Source: Acidobacteriota bacterium (GTDB taxonomy: Bacteria > Acidobacteriota > Terriglobia > Acidiferrales > UBA7541). Taken from it: 5,677 nt of DNA. Every line of letters begins with the position of its first letter. Positions within the stretch are counted from its first letter, which is position 1. Location of the stretch: positions 18,759-24,435 of the forward strand of contig PLZZ01000089.1 of NCBI GenBank assembly GCA_003153585.1. The letters run 5' to 3'. The notes beneath the pieces are model-generated. The model ran no database searches, had not been told where the DNA came from, and saw nothing but the letters and a program-made list of their open reading frames with translations. Position numbers and translations under genes: made by a program. Shown in pieces: positions 5,313 to 5,677 of this stretch.

Positions 5313-5677
5313 TTGGGCATCATCCTCGGATTGACCGGAGCCGTGTGCTGGGGCATGGCGGATTTTGCTGCGCGCTTCGCGTCCCGCCGAGTGGGCGCGT
5401 ATCGCACGCTGTTCTTCATGCAGTTCTTCGGCTTTCTCGCGCTGAGTGTATATCTGAAGTTTAACGGCGCGTTTTCACACGTCGCGCCCGGCTGGCAGCC
5501 TTGGGCACTCACGGTGGTTGCGGGATTGCTGAATGTAACAGCTTCACTTTCGCTTTATCATTCCTTCGAGATTGGCGTGATGAGTATCGTCGGGCCGGTT
5601 TCTTCCAGCTATCCTGCGCTTACAGTTATATTGGCGCTCGCGAGCGGCGAGCGCATCCACGCGCTCCGCGCAGCCGG
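5313..5677 (+). CDS. EamA/DMT-superfamily membrane transporter, N-terminal part (3' truncated by window edge)
   Basis: The first 121 residues of a multi-pass inner-membrane protein of the drug/metabolite transporter superfamily, whose members usually have ten helices in two EamA repeats and about 290-300 residues. Four hydrophobic segments are visible: 2-23 (with the typical CWGMADF near residue 12), 30-50, 63-85 and 88-112. The last one reads GVMSIVGPVSSSYPALTVIL followed by ALASGERI, which matches the EamA pattern of a Pro-containing helix ending in a glycine-Glu-Arg. The reading frame has no stop from 5292 to the window end. The start is TTG after GCGGAG, 21 nt downstream of the glycosylase stop, so the two are probably co-transcribed. 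The substrate cannot be predicted: EamA proteins export amino acids, metabolites or drugs. The family call is good; function is open. Confidence 0.85.
   Translation, partial: MGIILGLTGAVCWGMADFAARFASRRVGAYRTLFFMQFFGFLALSVYLKFNGAFSHVAPGWQPWALTVVAGLLNVTASLSLYHSFEIGVMSIVGPVSSSYPALTVILALASGERIHALRAA

Noticed and set aside
5649..5666. Hairpin GAGCGC/GCGCTC in the transporter gene
   Set aside because: A six-base stem within coding DNA rich in GCG and CGC codons; no sign of function.

Overview
The window is a stretch of bacterial chromosome with almost every base coding and all genes on the + strand. It carries five complete genes and two genes cut by the window edges: (1) the C-terminal part of an MsbA-type ABC exporter, (2) yicC, (3) gmk, (4) rpoZ, (5) coaBC, (6) a family-4 (4Fe-4S) uracil-DNA glycosylase, and (7) the N-terminal part of an EamA/DMT-type membrane transporter. 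By eye the DNA is moderately GC-rich. The gene order, the omega sequence and the N-terminally extended glycosylase suggest an Acidobacteriota-like organism, but this is an inference from gene content and was not tested by a search.

Layout. From 1 to about 3083 the genes are packed tightly. The ABC exporter overlaps yicC by ATGA (1278-1281), yicC overlaps gmk by ATGA (2231-2234), and gmk and rpoZ are 7 nt apart, with the rpoZ ribosome binding site inside the end of gmk. coaBC follows 16 nt after rpoZ and has no visible Shine-Dalgarno sequence. A 110-nt gap (4309-4418) is the only real intergenic space. It holds two short palindromes, a candidate extended -10 flanked by a GAACGG/CCGTTC inverted repeat, and a strong ribosome binding site. 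The glycosylase gene then starts at a TTG codon, and the transporter starts at another TTG 21 nt after it.

How the genes fit together. yicC-gmk-rpoZ-coaBC is a long-conserved housekeeping cluster, known for example as yloC-remA-gmk-rpoZ-coaBC in Bacillus subtilis. It combines an endoribonuclease-family protein, GMP-to-GDP phosphorylation, the small RNA polymerase subunit and two steps of coenzyme A synthesis. The glycosylase removes uracil from DNA, and the flanking transporters are membrane proteins with no evident functional tie to the core. The first five genes look like one transcription unit. The glycosylase and transporter may form a second one, or one with its own extra promoter.

I found no mobile element, CRISPR array, tRNA or rRNA, and no convincing sign of a new system. 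The points worth a second look are small: the regulatory gap before the glycosylase, the glycosylase's extra N-terminal region, the missing remA, and the unusual start signals.
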